The notes under the pieces are model-generated. The model saw only the letters and a program-made list of their open reading frames with translations. It was not told the origin of the DNA and made no database searches. The position numbers and the translations under genes are program-made. Positions 17,434 through 26,179 of a stretch of DNA of 64,000 nt are shown piece by piece. Origin of the DNA: CAUPWF01 sp964369755 (GTDB lineage: Bacteria; Bacillota; Clostridia; Lachnospirales; Lachnospiraceae); NCBI GenBank assembly GCA_964369755.1, contig CAYJFY010000009.1, positions 1-64,000 of the forward strand. Reading direction: 5' to 3'. Each line of letters starts with the position of its first letter. The first letter of the stretch is position 1.

Positions 17434-18789
17434 ATGCGCACAAAAATACAAGGAACGATCCTTGAGATTCGTCGTGAGATGAGTCAGCGCTTGCCGATTC
17501 AGGAAAGTTTTGACTTGTTGCAGAGAAATATGATCATTGGTGAGAGGGAAAGTACATTTTATTTTGTCGATGGATTTACAAAGGATGAGCCTTTGTTGAA
17601 GATTATGGATACACTCTTCAAGGCAAAGAAGCAGGACATGCCAAAGACCCCACAAGAGTTTACTGAGAGGTTTATCGCATATGCTGAGGTGGATTATCTT
17701 GCAACATATGAGGAAGTGATTAAAAATGTCTTGTCTGGAGTTACCTGTCTATTTTTAGACCAGTACGAGGTATGCATCGCGATTGACTGTAGGACTTATC
17801 CCGCAAGAGGGGTGGAGGAACCACAGAAGGACAAGTCATTGCGTGGGTCACGGGATGGATTCGTGGAAACGGTTGTGTTCAATACAGCCTTGATTCGCCG
17901 TAGAATCCGTAGCACAGAGCTTGTGATGGAGATGAAAGAGGTGGGGACTGCATCCAAGACAGATGTAACCATTTGTTATATGAAGGATCGTGTGAATAAG
18001 CAAGTTCTAGAGAAGATTCGTAAAAAGATTAGTGAGATACAGGTGGATGCGCTTCCCATGAATCAGCAGAGCTTGGCAGATGAATTGATGACTAGAAGAT
18101 GGTTTAACCCATTTCCAAAGTTCAAGTTTACAGAGCGTCCAGATACTACTGCGGAATGTATCTTAGAGGGGAAGGTGGTAATCTTGGTAGATAACTCACC
18201 GTCGGCCATGATTCTTCCAACATCGATCTTCGACCTAATTGAAGAGGCCAATGACTATTATTTTCCTACGATTACGAATATATATCTGAAGATTACAAGA
18301 TTATTAATTACAATTACAACACTATTTCTTACGCCAGTTTTTGTATTGCTGATGGCGAATCAGCAGTGGGTGCCAGATTTTTTTGATTTCATATTGATTA
18401 CAGATGAGATTAATATACCGATTGTTTGGCAGTTGTTAATTCTAGAGGTCGCCATAGATGGATTGAAGCTGGCAGCAGTCAACACGCCGAGTATGCTAAG
18501 CACACCGCTGAGTGTGGTTGCGGGTATCGTGCTCGGGGAAAATGCGGTATCATCGGGTTGGTTTAATGCAGAAATTATGTTATACATGGCATTCGTTGCG
18601 GTAGCGAATTATACACAGCCGAACTTTGAATTGGGATATGCGCTGAAGTTTATGCGATTGGTTTTGATTGTGTTGACAGGTTTCTTCGGTACATGGGGAT
18701 TCATCATCGGAAGTGTGATTACCTTGTGTGCGGTGTTATTTAACAAGACATTGACAGGAGTTAGTTATTTGAAAATAAGTAAAAATTAG
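17434..18789 (+). CDS. GerA/SpoVAF-type spore germination protein
   Basis: The 451-residue protein has the GerA family N-terminal cytosolic domain (ESTFYFVDGFTKDEPLL, VDYLATYEEVIKNVLSG) and the conserved PRGSRDGF-like segment (SLRGSRDGFVETVVFN). DVTICYMKDRVN and a C-terminal half with about five membrane helices (including TPFSVVAG-like TPLSVVAGIVLGE) follow. No GerB or GerC partner lies beside it. The lone arrangement and DGFTKDE pattern resemble SpoVAF, an accessory inner-membrane protein of spore germinant receptors. It indicates an endospore former. AAGGAGGA precedes the ATG. Confidence 0.85.
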   Translation: MRTKIQGTILEIRREMSQRLPIQESFDLLQRNMIIGERESTFYFVDGFTKDEPLLKIMDTLFKAKKQDMPKTPQEFTERFIAYAEVDYLATYEEVIKNVLSGVTCLFLDQYEVCIAIDCRTYPARGVEEPQKDKSLRGSRDGFVETVVFNTALIRRRIRSTELVMEMKEVGTASKTDVTICYMKDRVNKQVLEKIRKKISEIQVDALPMNQQSLADELMTRRWFNPFPKFKFTERPDTTAECILEGKVVILVDNSPSAMILPTSIFDLIEEANDYYFPTITNIYLKITRLLITITTLFLTPVFVLLMANQQWVPDFFDFILITDEINIPIVWQLLILEVAIDGLKLAAVNTPSMLSTPLSVVAGIVLGENAVSSGWFNAEIMLYMAFVAVANYTQPNFELGYALKFMRLVLIVLTGFFGTWGFIIGSVITLCAVLFNKTLTGVSYLKISKN

Positions 18790-18819
18790 AGAACTAATAT
18801 ATTGTTGTAATTTTATTTT

Positions 18820-18850
18820 CCTGTTTTCAAAAATATTTTACGAAAACAGG
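18820..18850 (+). terminator. Hairpin after the SpoVAF-like gene
   Basis: CCTGTTTTC pairs with GAAAACAGG around a 13-base AT-rich loop. No T-run follows, and a possible TATTAT -10 for the next gene lies just downstream, so it may be an operator rather than a terminator. Confidence 0.4.
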
Positions 18851-18904
18851 AGAATATGATATTATAGTAGAAGAAAATTTTAAGAACAGATGGGGGAATC
18901 CAAG

Positions 18905-19777
18905 ATGAGTGAGTTTATTATTTCAACAGATAGTAACTGTGACTTGCCACAGGAGTTTGTGCAGGAAAACGGCATACGTATGATGAAGCTAAGCTACATC
19001 CTAGAGGGCGTATTCTACAAAGAAAACGAAGGAATGCCAATCCAAGAGTTTTACGGGGCACTAAGAGGCGGTGCAATGCCGACTACAACACAGGTCAATC
19101 CAGCGGAAGCAAAGGAAGTATTTTTAGATATTATAAAAGATACAAAAAATGTTCTGCATATCGGATTTTCAAGTGGGTTGAGCGGGAGTTTTGGAAGCAG
19201 TGTAATCGCTGCAAACGAAATTATGGAAGACAATCCAGAGGTAAACATCAAGTTGGTGGATTCACTCTGCGCATCTGTAGGAGAAGGCTTATTGGTATAT
19301 AAGGCAGTTCAGATGAGAAAAGAAGGAAAGTCTCTGGATGAAGTGGTAGAGGCATTGGAGGCGTTGAAACTTCACATTTGCCACAATTTTACAGTGGATG
19401 ATTTACATCACTTACATAGAGGTGGACGTGTGTCTAAGGCGACAGCTATTATCGGGAGCTTGGTAAATATCAAACCAATCCTTCATGTGAACGACGAAGG
19501 AAAATTAGTGAGTTTAGATAAGGCGAGAGGAAGAAAAAAATCATTGAATTCGCTTGTGGATCGAATGGAACAACAGGTGGTAGGATATGAAGCGTCAAAC
19601 AAAGATATGGTTATGATTGGACATGGTGACTGTATGGAGGATGCTGAGTACGTCAAACAGCGAATGAAAGATAAGTTAGGTTTGGAAAATGTTATGATCA
19701 ACTATGTCGGTTCTGTTGTGGGAACGCATGCAGGTCCAGGGACGATTGTAATTGCATTCGTCGGGAATAAAAGATAA
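18905..19777 (+). CDS. DegV-family fatty-acid-binding protein
   Basis: The 290-residue protein shows the DegV layout. ISTDSNCDLP is the N-terminal lipid-binding loop. TTTQVNPAEA, HIGFSSGLSGSFGSS and DSLCASVGEGLLVY follow, then the RGGRVSKATAIIGSLVNIKPIL signature and the C-terminal THAGPGTIVIAF. DegV (FakB-like) proteins bind a fatty acid and present it to FakA kinase; no fakA is nearby. The start at 18905 is chosen because GGGGGA precedes it by seven bases, although this sequence overlaps an earlier in-frame ATG at 18890. Confidence 0.9.
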   Translation: MSEFIISTDSNCDLPQEFVQENGIRMMKLSYILEGVFYKENEGMPIQEFYGALRGGAMPTTTQVNPAEAKEVFLDIIKDTKNVLHIGFSSGLSGSFGSSVIAANEIMEDNPEVNIKLVDSLCASVGEGLLVYKAVQMRKEGKSLDEVVEALEALKLHICHNFTVDDLHHLHRGGRVSKATAIIGSLVNIKPILHVNDEGKLVSLDKARGRKKSLNSLVDRMEQQVVGYEASNKDMVMIGHGDCMEDAEYVKQRMKDKLGLENVMINYVGSVVGTHAGPGTIVIAFVGNKR

Positions 19778-19837
19778 TCATTGGGGACGGGGGTTTTTTT
19801 CAAAAACCCCCGTCCCCAATGAAAAAATCCCTGTCCC
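19778..19837. repeat. GGGGACGGGGG palindromic repeat, copy A
   Basis: TCATTGGGGACGGGGG with a T-run pairs almost perfectly with its complement ending CCCCCGTCCCCAATGA, giving a stem of about 21 pairs, followed by AAAAAATCCCTGTCCC. The unit equals the reverse complement of copy B at 22757. Located between convergent genes, it could terminate both. It resembles REP-like palindromes mobilised by RAYT transposases. Confidence 0.8.
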
Positions 19838-19839
19838 TT

Positions 19840-20319
19840 TTACCAATAGCTGTTCAAGGCGATCGCTAAGTTTAGATATCCAGCAAAGGTTACCCAGAGC
19901 AGATAAGGCAAGAGTAGATATCCAGCAAGAGGTGATATTCTAGAGAAAGCATTATAGGTTAGATAGATCAAAAACCATAGAATCACTAAGCATAAGAATG
20001 CGAGTAGGTATGCGTCGAATCGGAAGAACAGCAATGGCCAGATTAAGTTGAAAAACAGTTGGACATAATATAAAGTCAGTGCTTGTTTCTTGTTTGGGTC
20101 ATCTGAGATGGAGATCAGATGGGCGGAAATAGCCATCAAGAGGTAGAGGATGCTCCATACGATTGGGAATAGCCAACCAGGCGGCGCTAAGTAAGGTTGG
20201 TACATTGTATCATATTGCATGCGGCTATCTCCTGCGAATAGACCTCCAAAGAGGCTGACGGCAAGAACGATGAGTATCTGTAGTAGTAGTGGTTTCCATT
20301 GTAGTGGTTTCAATTGCAA
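19840..20319 (-). CDS. tspO: TspO/MBR-family tryptophan-rich sensory protein
   Basis: The 159-residue protein has five hydrophobic helices and the family motifs YLAPPGWLFPIVWSILYLLM, FNLIWPLLFF and WVTFAGYLNLAIALN. TspO proteins bind porphyrins and cholesterol-like ligands in the membrane. It reads convergently with degV across the palindromic repeat and lies downstream of nth, separated by a terminator, so it is probably monocistronic. The length equals the family norm. Confidence 0.93.
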   Translation of the reverse strand: MQLKPLQWKPLLLQILIVLAVSLFGGLFAGDSRMQYDTMYQPYLAPPGWLFPIVWSILYLLMAISAHLISISDDPNKKQALTLYYVQLFFNLIWPLLFFRFDAYLLAFLCLVILWFLIYLTYNAFSRISPLAGYLLLPYLLWVTFAGYLNLAIALNSYW

Positions 20320-20378
20320 CTCCTTAAAAATAGGTTTTCTATTAATATATGTGAATCGGCCTTAGAAAATACCATAAG

Positions 20379-20416
20379 AAAAACTTCCAGGAAAATCAAA
20401 TCTTGGAAGTTTTTTT
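20379..20416. terminator. Terminator at the end of nth
   Basis: AAAAACTTCCA pairs with TGGAAGTTTTT, with T-runs on both strands. On the minus strand the stem includes the last codons of nth (stop at 20396-20398). Confidence 0.75.
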
Positions 20417-21046
20417 CTTGTATGTTTCAAATTTTGTGTTTTGACAAATATCGGAAAAGACACAGCCGTCACAGTTGGGACGCTTTGCTGTGCAATGGTA
20501 GCGGCCGAAGAAGATGAAGCTATGATGCGCTCTGTTCCAGCGATTTCGATCAATCTTTCGTTTGAGTTTCCGCTCGACATCTTCCACTTTATCAGTAAAT
20601 TTGGCCAGACCTAAGCGCTTGGATACACGTTCTACATGTGTATCCACTGCAAATGCTGGGATGTCAAATGCCACAGATAACACAACATTGGCTGTTTTTC
20701 GACCTACACCAGCAAGGTTAGTTAGTTCCTTCATTGTATTTGGAACCTGACCGTCATAGTCTTTAACCAAGGAGGTTGCAAGTGATTTGATCATCTTAGC
20801 CTTATTACGATATAAGCCGATGCGTTGGATGTAGGATTCTATTTCTGATTGGTCGGCAACCATCAGATCATTGGGGGTCGGAAATCGCTCGAATAACGCA
20901 GGTGTCACCTTGTTCACAGCCTCATCGGTTGTCTGAGCACTGAGTACAACTGCAACGATTAACTCATAGGCATTGCTGTGATGGAGGGCGCACTCAGCAT
21001 CTGGGAACATTTTATCCATTTCATCCAATATGTAATTTGTGTCCAT
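20396..21046 (-). CDS. nth: Endonuclease III (DNA glycosylase/AP lyase)
   Basis: The 216-residue enzyme removes oxidised pyrimidines in base excision repair. Visible elements are the helix-hairpin-helix LAGVGRKTANVVL with catalytic Lys117, the catalytic Asp135 (AVDTHVERV), and the C-terminal 4Fe-4S cluster cysteines spaced C-x6-C-x2-C-x5-C. The ATG at 21046 has AAAGGAAA upstream; a longer frame to 21139 has no ribosome site and reads unlike the family. It lies next to an assembly gap on its 5' side. Confidence 0.95.
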   Translation of the reverse strand: MDTNYILDEMDKMFPDAECALHHSNAYELIVAVVLSAQTTDEAVNKVTPALFERFPTPNDLMVADQSEIESYIQRIGLYRNKAKMIKSLATSLVKDYDGQVPNTMKELTNLAGVGRKTANVVLSVAFDIPAFAVDTHVERVSKRLGLAKFTDKVEDVERKLKRKIDRNRWNRAHHSFIFFGRYHCTAKRPNCDGCVFSDICQNTKFETYKKKTSKI

Positions 21047-21184
21047 TATATATTTCCTTTCTGAACTTGTAATCGAACTCAGTATAACAGTTCGAATACA
21101 AGAAATCAAGGCGTTACGTTTCAGTCCCACGCTAATCACTCCGCTGATTAGTGATGGGCTAATATGTGAAATTTATGATAAATA

Positions 21185-21194
21185 NNNNNNNNNN
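21185..21194. other. Assembly gap (10 N) between nth and xylB
   Basis: Ten N bases mark a scaffold join of unknown true length. The 3' flank of xylB and the 5' region of nth may be incomplete. Confidence 0.95.
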
Positions 21195-21220
21195 ACCTTG
21201 ATTATAGGTGGTTCTGATGA

Positions 21221-22741
21221 CTATTGGAGTTCAAATAATTTAGAAAAACTCTCTTTTAAATTTGGATACAAATTCTTAAATATTTCATAGTATTTCATAT
21301 ACTCATCGTGAGAGGTAGCGTTTGGTTTTTGAACATTTTTCGGTGTAATCAATTTCGAACAAGCAGTTTCGATATCGCTATAGATTCCACTTGCAACAGA
21401 AGCTAGGATGGCAACACCTAATGCAGGGCTTTCTTCGCTTTCGTTTGTAATGACGCTTGTTCCATATAGATCGGACATCATCTGACGCCAGATTTCACTT
21501 TTTGCACCACCGCCACACGCATACATTTGGTCTGGGTAAACATCCATGTCGTTCATCACGTCAAGACATTGCTTCTGCGAGTACATTACCCCCTCCATAA
21601 TGGCACGAACCATGTGGTATTTGGTGTGAATTCCCGATAGTCCGAAGAATACACCGCGAGCTTTTTCATCGAGAATCGGACTACGCTCACCCATTAGATA
21701 TGGAAGAAACAAAAGCTGTTCAGAGCCAATCTTAATATCTGCTACACCCTTGTTGATGAAATCATAGCTATCACAATGTAATAGTTCAGCCAATTCTTTT
21801 TCAGAACTACAGAAATTGTCACGAAACCACTTCAATGACATCCCAGCCGAAAGAGTACAACTCATCACAGTGTATTTGTTTGGCACCGCGGAACAGAATG
21901 TGTGAACACGCCCACCAGCATCAATCTGTGGTTCATCAGAATGTGCGAAAATCACACCAGAAGTTCCGATTGTGGTAAATGCTTTTCCTGTGCTTACAAC
22001 ACCAGTACCGATTGCTGCGGAGGCATTATCACCAGCACCGTAACAAACAACGGTACTTGTATCAAGTCCTGTAATAGAAGCGGATTCCTCGGAAATGGTT
22101 CCAGCTACATCTACAGATTCCTTACATTCAGGGAGCAAATCCTCGGAAATCTCTAGCAAGTTTAGGATTTCCTTAGACCAGCAACGGTTCGGAACATCAT
22201 ATAAGTTTGTTCCTGAGGCATCCGATGCTTCTGCACCGTATAAACCGGTCAATTTATAACGTATATAGTCTTTTGGTAATAAAAATTTATAAGTTTGCTG
22301 ATACAATTCAGGTTCATTTTCTCTGAACCATAGAATCTTTCCAGCAGTAAATCCTGTCAGTGCAGGATTTGCAGTAATGCTGATTAGCTTTTCTTTCCCA
22401 ACAATATCTGTAATCTTCTTGCACTGTTCGCCAGTACGTCCGTCACACCATAGAATGGAATTTCTCAATACATTACCTTGTTGATCTACTGGTACTAACC
22501 CATGCATTTGTCCAGAGATTCCGAGACCTTTAATGTCTGTAGTGTTCACTCCTTTTGTTACATCTTTGATGGTGGTGACCGCAGCATTCCACCAATCGGT
22601 AGGGTTTTGCTCAGCCCAACCATTGTGTGGTTGGATTAGATCATATTCCACGGTAGAACTTGCAATTTTTTTACCATGCTCATCAAAAAGAACGGTTTTG
22701 GTACCAGAAGTACCTAAATCAATTCCTAAAATATATCTCAT
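21221..22741 (-). CDS. xylB: Xylulokinase
   Basis: The 506-residue FGGY kinase phosphorylates D-xylulose to xylulose 5-phosphate. It begins with the ATP-binding hairpin ILGIDLGTSGTK and contains GISGQMHG (substrate loop) and WCDGRTGEQC. The catalytic-Asp region YGAGDNASAAIGTG and the second phosphate loop TTIGTSGV follow, then YACGGGAKSEIWRQM. The ATG at 22741 has AAGGAGG seven bases upstream. An in-frame extension to 22828 would be encoded by the palindromic repeat and is rejected. It follows xylA on the same strand with that repeat between them. Confidence 0.95.
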   Translation of the reverse strand: MRYILGIDLGTSGTKTVLFDEHGKKIASSTVEYDLIQPHNGWAEQNPTDWWNAAVTTIKDVTKGVNTTDIKGLGISGQMHGLVPVDQQGNVLRNSILWCDGRTGEQCKKITDIVGKEKLISITANPALTGFTAGKILWFRENEPELYQQTYKFLLPKDYIRYKLTGLYGAEASDASGTNLYDVPNRCWSKEILNLLEISEDLLPECKESVDVAGTISEESASITGLDTSTVVCYGAGDNASAAIGTGVVSTGKAFTTIGTSGVIFAHSDEPQIDAGGRVHTFCSAVPNKYTVMSCTLSAGMSLKWFRDNFCSSEKELAELLHCDSYDFINKGVADIKIGSEQLLFLPYLMGERSPILDEKARGVFFGLSGIHTKYHMVRAIMEGVMYSQKQCLDVMNDMDVYPDQMYACGGGAKSEIWRQMMSDLYGTSVITNESEESPALGVAILASVASGIYSDIETACSKLITPKNVQKPNATSHDEYMKYYEIFKNLYPNLKESFSKLFELQ

Positions 22742-22756
22742 ACTAACCTCCTTCAA

Positions 22757-22830
22757 AAGGGACAGGGATTTTTTCATTGGGGACGGGGGTTTTTGAAGAA
22801 AACCCCCGTCCCCAATGAACGTCCCCAACG
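22757..22830. repeat. GGGGACGGGGG palindromic repeat, copy B, between xylA and xylB
   Basis: GGGACAGGGATTTTTTCATT is followed by GGGGACGGGGGTTTTT, a short GAAG loop, and AAAACCCCCGTCCCC, then a further GTCCCC. It matches the reverse complement of copy A base for base over most of its length. Sitting between two co-transcribed genes, the hairpin may lower xylB expression relative to xylA. Confidence 0.8.
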
Positions 22831-22831
22831 A

Positions 22832-24151
22832 CTACCCGAAAAATACGGAATTTACGATACTTTCTAGATTCTCTTGTCTTCCAGAACCAGGAAGGCTAGG
22901 TGCACCTAGGTCTTCTGCATACGCAGCCAATTCTTCTAGTGATGTTTCACCAGCTACGATTTTTGCGCCGATTCCTTCTTTGTAGCTTGCGTATCTCGTG
23001 TCTACGAATTCATCGATTCGTCCGTCTTCGATTAATTTTGCTGCATTGATTAGGCCAAGTGCAAAGGTATCCATACCTAGGATGTATCCGTAGAACATAT
23101 CTTCGGCAGTGTAGCTTGCACGACGGTTCTTAGAGTCAAAGTTTAGTCCACCATTTGTCAATCCACCGTATTTAAGTACTTCGTACATACACATGGTTGC
23201 ACTATATACATCAGATGGGAATTCATCGGTATCCCAGCCGAGTAGTAGGTCTCCTTGGTTGGCATCGATAGAACCTAACATTCCGTTCATAGCAGAAACG
23301 CGTAGTTCGTGTTGGAAGGTATGTCCAGCAAGTGTTGCGTGGTTTGCTTCGATGTTCATCTTGAAGTCCTTGTCTAATCCGTAGTATCTTAAGAATCCGA
23401 TTGCGGTCGATGCATCGAAGTCGTATTGGTGTTTCATTGGCTCTTTTGGTTTTGGCTCGATGTAGAAGTCGCCTGTGAATCCGATCTTGCGACCATAGTC
23501 TACAGCCATTCTCATTAATCTTGCGATATTGTCTTGCTCGAATTTCACATCTGTATTTAGAAGGGTCTCATAACCTTCACGTCCACCCCAGAATACATAA
23601 CCAGTACCATTTAATTTAACAACGATGTCTAGAACTTTCTTCACTTGTGCAGCAGCTGATGCAAATACGTCAGCAGAGTTTGTAGATCCTGCACCGTTCA
23701 TGAAACGTGGATTTGAGAACATGTTGGCAGTTCCCCATAGAAGTTTGATCCCTGTTTCATCCATCTTTGTCTTGATATAATCAGAGATTTCATCTAGCCT
23801 TTGGTTTGTTTCAGCGATGGTAGATCCTTCAGGAATTACGTCCACATCATGGAAACAGAAATACTCGATTCCCATCTTCGACATAAATTCAAATCCTGCG
23901 TCTACTTTCGCTTTTGCATGCTCCATTGTGCCAACTTCTGCGCCAAAGGATTTATCCGCTGTTGCTGCACCGAACATATCTCCGCCGCCAGCACATAGAT
24001 TGTGCCACCATGCCATTGCAAATGGAAGGTGTTCCTTCATTGTTTTTCCTAAAATAACTTTCTCAGCATCATAATACTTGAATGATAATGGGTTCTTTGA
24101 TTGAGGTCCTTCGTACTTGATTTTGTCAATACCTTTAAATAATTCTGCCAT
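22832..24151 (-). CDS. xylA: Xylose isomerase
   Basis: The 439-residue class II enzyme converts D-xylose to D-xylulose. The catalytic His101 and Asp104 are in FCFHDVDVIPEG, the metal ligands in YIEPKPKEPMKHQYDFD, NIEANHATLAGHTFQHEL and IDANQGDLLLGWDTDEFP. Length and the N-terminal YEGPQSKNPLSFKYY pattern are typical of clostridial forms. It starts four bases after the stop of the LacI-type regulator, so the three genes form one regulator-xylA-xylB transcript. Confidence 0.97.
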   Translation of the reverse strand: MAELFKGIDKIKYEGPQSKNPLSFKYYDAEKVILGKTMKEHLPFAMAWWHNLCAGGGDMFGAATADKSFGAEVGTMEHAKAKVDAGFEFMSKMGIEYFCFHDVDVIPEGSTIAETNQRLDEISDYIKTKMDETGIKLLWGTANMFSNPRFMNGAGSTNSADVFASAAAQVKKVLDIVVKLNGTGYVFWGGREGYETLLNTDVKFEQDNIARLMRMAVDYGRKIGFTGDFYIEPKPKEPMKHQYDFDASTAIGFLRYYGLDKDFKMNIEANHATLAGHTFQHELRVSAMNGMLGSIDANQGDLLLGWDTDEFPSDVYSATMCMYEVLKYGGLTNGGLNFDSKNRRASYTAEDMFYGYILGMDTFALGLINAAKLIEDGRIDEFVDTRYASYKEGIGAKIVAGETSLEELAAYAEDLGAPSLPGSGRQENLESIVNSVFFG

Positions 24152-24155
24152 TTGG

Positions 24156-25187
24156 TTATCTCGCTTTCTTTTTAAAATTTTGTTTGATCTTGATTTGATT
24201 CTCTACCAGAAATCGATCAGATTCTGGGGGTTTGTCATGCACTAGATATTCAAATAATAGTTCCATTGCCTTTCGCCCCTGTAACTCAGGTTGCTGAGAG
24301 ATGGTAGCCTGGATGATCCCTTGCTGTACCATGGAAATCGTTGTGGGAATTTCATCAAAGGTAATCAATGAAACATCCTTCCTCGAAGCGGTTACAGCGC
24401 GACACACACCGAGCACCCCTGCGGCCACGACAAAAATAGTATCAATGGCTGGATTTGTGCGAAGCATCTTCAGTGTTTCGACATAAGCGATGTCGTCATC
24501 ATCTTGAGATTCGCATTCATAGGCAATTGAATAAGAACGATTGTTCAGCGTTTGCTTGAAACCATCTACACGGCGCATATGACCGTACAGTTTTTTGGAA
24601 CCATTGACAATGCCAATAGTCGCCCGAGGTCTCATAAGACTCAACATTCCAGCTGCAATACATCCACCATCATAGTAGTCAGAACCTACATAACAGAGTC
24701 GATCAGAATTCTCGATATCTGTGTTCAGAGTAATTACGGGAATGCCGTCCGCTTGGAGTTGTACGAGTTTGGCAGCAATGTTAGCATCATTGATTGGGGT
24801 GATAATCAATCCGGATATCCCATCTAACGAGTGGATTAAATCCAATTGTTTGCTGGCATCATAGCCTCTCATGGTTCGGAGTTCAACTTGAATCCCATAA
24901 TGTGTAAACTCTGCTGCAAGTCGGTGAATCTCAGACAGAATCACATCATAAAATTCATTTCCATCTGAATTGAGAATGATTCCTATGGTATAGGATTTCT
25001 TCTTCACGGCGAGGGCTTTTGCTGCCAAGTTAGGGGTATAGCCTAGTTCTTCTGCATATCGGCGCACCTTAGCCTCGGTTTCTGGGTGAACACGACCGCG
25101 ATTGTTTAGTACACGATCCACCGTACCTCGCGATACGCCACTTACTTCTGCAATTTTTTTGATTGTAATAGCCATGTCATCACTCAT
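24156..25187 (-). CDS. LacI-family regulator of the xylose operon
   Basis: The 343-residue protein has an N-terminal LacI helix-turn-helix (TIKKIAEVSGVSRGTVDRVL with hinge helix NLAAKALAVKKK). A periplasmic-binding-type sugar domain follows (GIILNSDGNEFYDVIL, GLIITPINDANIA, VITLNTDIENSDRLCYVGSD). Its closeness to xylA identifies xylose or a related pentose as probable effector. It differs from the ROK-type XylR common in Firmicutes. The first in-frame ATG is 25187, but a later ATG at 25175 (MAITIKK) has GAGTGATG upstream and matches family starts, so either is possible. It lies downstream of a promoter with a perfect operator, suggesting autoregulation. Confidence 0.85.
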   Translation of the reverse strand: MSDDMAITIKKIAEVSGVSRGTVDRVLNNRGRVHPETEAKVRRYAEELGYTPNLAAKALAVKKKSYTIGIILNSDGNEFYDVILSEIHRLAAEFTHYGIQVELRTMRGYDASKQLDLIHSLDGISGLIITPINDANIAAKLVQLQADGIPVITLNTDIENSDRLCYVGSDYYDGGCIAAGMLSLMRPRATIGIVNGSKKLYGHMRRVDGFKQTLNNRSYSIAYECESQDDDDIAYVETLKMLRTNPAIDTIFVVAAGVLGVCRAVTASRKDVSLITFDEIPTTISMVQQGIIQATISQQPELQGRKAMELLFEYLVHDKPPESDRFLVENQIKIKQNFKKKAR

Positions 25188-25218
25188 TTCTTGGGGTTAC
25201 ATTTTTGAAATATCATTT

Positions 25219-25246
25219 TGTGCACAGAATGATGTGCTCGAGCACA
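25219..25246 (-). promoter_or_regulatory. LacI-type operator palindromes
   Basis: TGTGCTCGAGCACA at 25233-25246 is a perfect 14-base palindrome with the central CG usual for LacI-family sites. A second half-length site TGTGCACA lies at 25219-25226. Both sit just downstream of the -10 of the regulator-xylA-xylB promoter, a position that would block transcription. Confidence 0.75.
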
Positions 25247-25260
25247 TTTTTCTTGAGATA

Positions 25261-25289
25261 AATATAATATATTATAGAATAAATGTCAA
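25261..25289 (-). promoter_or_regulatory. Promoter of the regulator-xylA-xylB operon
   Basis: On the minus strand TTGACA (25289-25284) and TATATT (25266-25261) are separated by 17 bases. The -35 is consensus. Confidence 0.75.
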
Positions 25290-25302
25290 GAGGGCATTTT
25301 TA

Positions 25303-25334
25303 ACAAAAAAAATGCCACCTAATCTAAGGTGGCA
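25303..25334 (-). terminator. Terminator after the VanX-like gene
   Basis: On the minus strand TGCCACCT and AGGTGGCA pair around a short loop and run into eight T residues. The stem overlaps the last codons of the dipeptidase gene. Confidence 0.85.
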
Positions 25335-26164
25335 GGGTCAAATTCTCTTTCGATATTGTAGCCTGCAGAGTCAGAGTAGTGCCACCATTCTCCAAAATAT
25401 GGTTCAAATCCATGTTCAATCATAGTGTCCTCTAACAGCAAGGCATTTGCTGCTGCTTCTTCGGTGTTATCGCTATAGTCACGATTCGCATAAGCAGAGA
25501 AATCATCAAAACCTGTTGGCATTTCTACATAGTCTCCATCTAGGTCAACAAGGGTAACATCGATGGTGTTTCCCTTGCTGTGAGAAGAACCACCAGTGTT
25601 GGGATTTGCTACAAAGGTTGGGTCTGGGTATGCTTCCCAAAGTACAAATTGAGCAGAAACTGGACGGAAGGCATCCCAGATTTTTAGCAAGTAACCATCT
25701 TCTTTCAGGGATTCTTGGATATCCATTAGTTTTTCTACTGTTCCATATCTCAGGTATGCATCGGTAAAGTCATAGATTTTTATCTCGGTGAAATTATCTG
25801 TCGTTGCGTATTTCAAATCCACCACAATATCGGGAATGTAGTCAGTGACTTTGACAAATACATGGTCTTCTACAGGATCAGGTGGGGTGAAAGGTTCTTC
25901 AACTGGTTCATCTGTTGCTTCCTCCATCGATTCTTCGGAGTCAGATGTAGTGTTCTCTTCTGAGGCTATTAGATTATCAGAGTCAGAGGTTGACTCGTCA
26001 GTGTCAGGGAGCATGGAGTCTGGCGGAGCTGGAGGTTCAGAAGAAGTATCAGAATTCTCTGATACCTCTTCGATCTGCTCTGTTGGAGAAACGGTCTCTT
26101 GACCACAGCCATGCAGTAACAGAGAAAAAACGAATATAGTTATAAGTAAATAATATTTTTTCAA
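25319..26164 (-). CDS. VanX/DdpX-type D-alanyl-D-alanine dipeptidase lipoprotein
   Basis: The 281-residue precursor has a lipobox (LLHGC, Cys20) and an 80-residue acidic Ser/Glu/Pro linker, then a peptidase M15D domain. In this domain WDAFRPVSAQ carries the substrate arginine, SSHSKGNTIDVTL carries the zinc His and Asp, and EWWHY carries the catalytic Glu and last zinc His. VanX-type enzymes cleave D-Ala-D-Ala. An exported, lipid-anchored form would act on peptidoglycan-derived peptides outside the cell rather than confer glycopeptide resistance. The start is a TTG at 26164 with AAGGAG about nine bases upstream; no ATG is available. It directly follows the zinc-ribbon kinase gene (16-base gap) and is presumably co-transcribed with it. 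Confidence 0.85.
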   Translation of the reverse strand: MKKYYLLITIFVFSLLLHGCGQETVSPTEQIEEVSENSDTSSEPPAPPDSMLPDTDESTSDSDNLIASEENTTSDSEESMEEATDEPVEEPFTPPDPVEDHVFVKVTDYIPDIVVDLKYATTDNFTEIKIYDFTDAYLRYGTVEKLMDIQESLKEDGYLLKIWDAFRPVSAQFVLWEAYPDPTFVANPNTGGSSHSKGNTIDVTLVDLDGDYVEMPTGFDDFSAYANRDYSDNTEEAAANALLLEDTMIEHGFEPYFGEWWHYSDSAGYNIEREFDPATLD

Positions 26165-26179
26165 AATGAGGCTCCTTTT

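Noticed and set aside
25319..26164. Vancomycin resistance vanX
   Set aside because: Protein is a lipid-anchored exported form and no vanH, vanA or vanRS genes are present.
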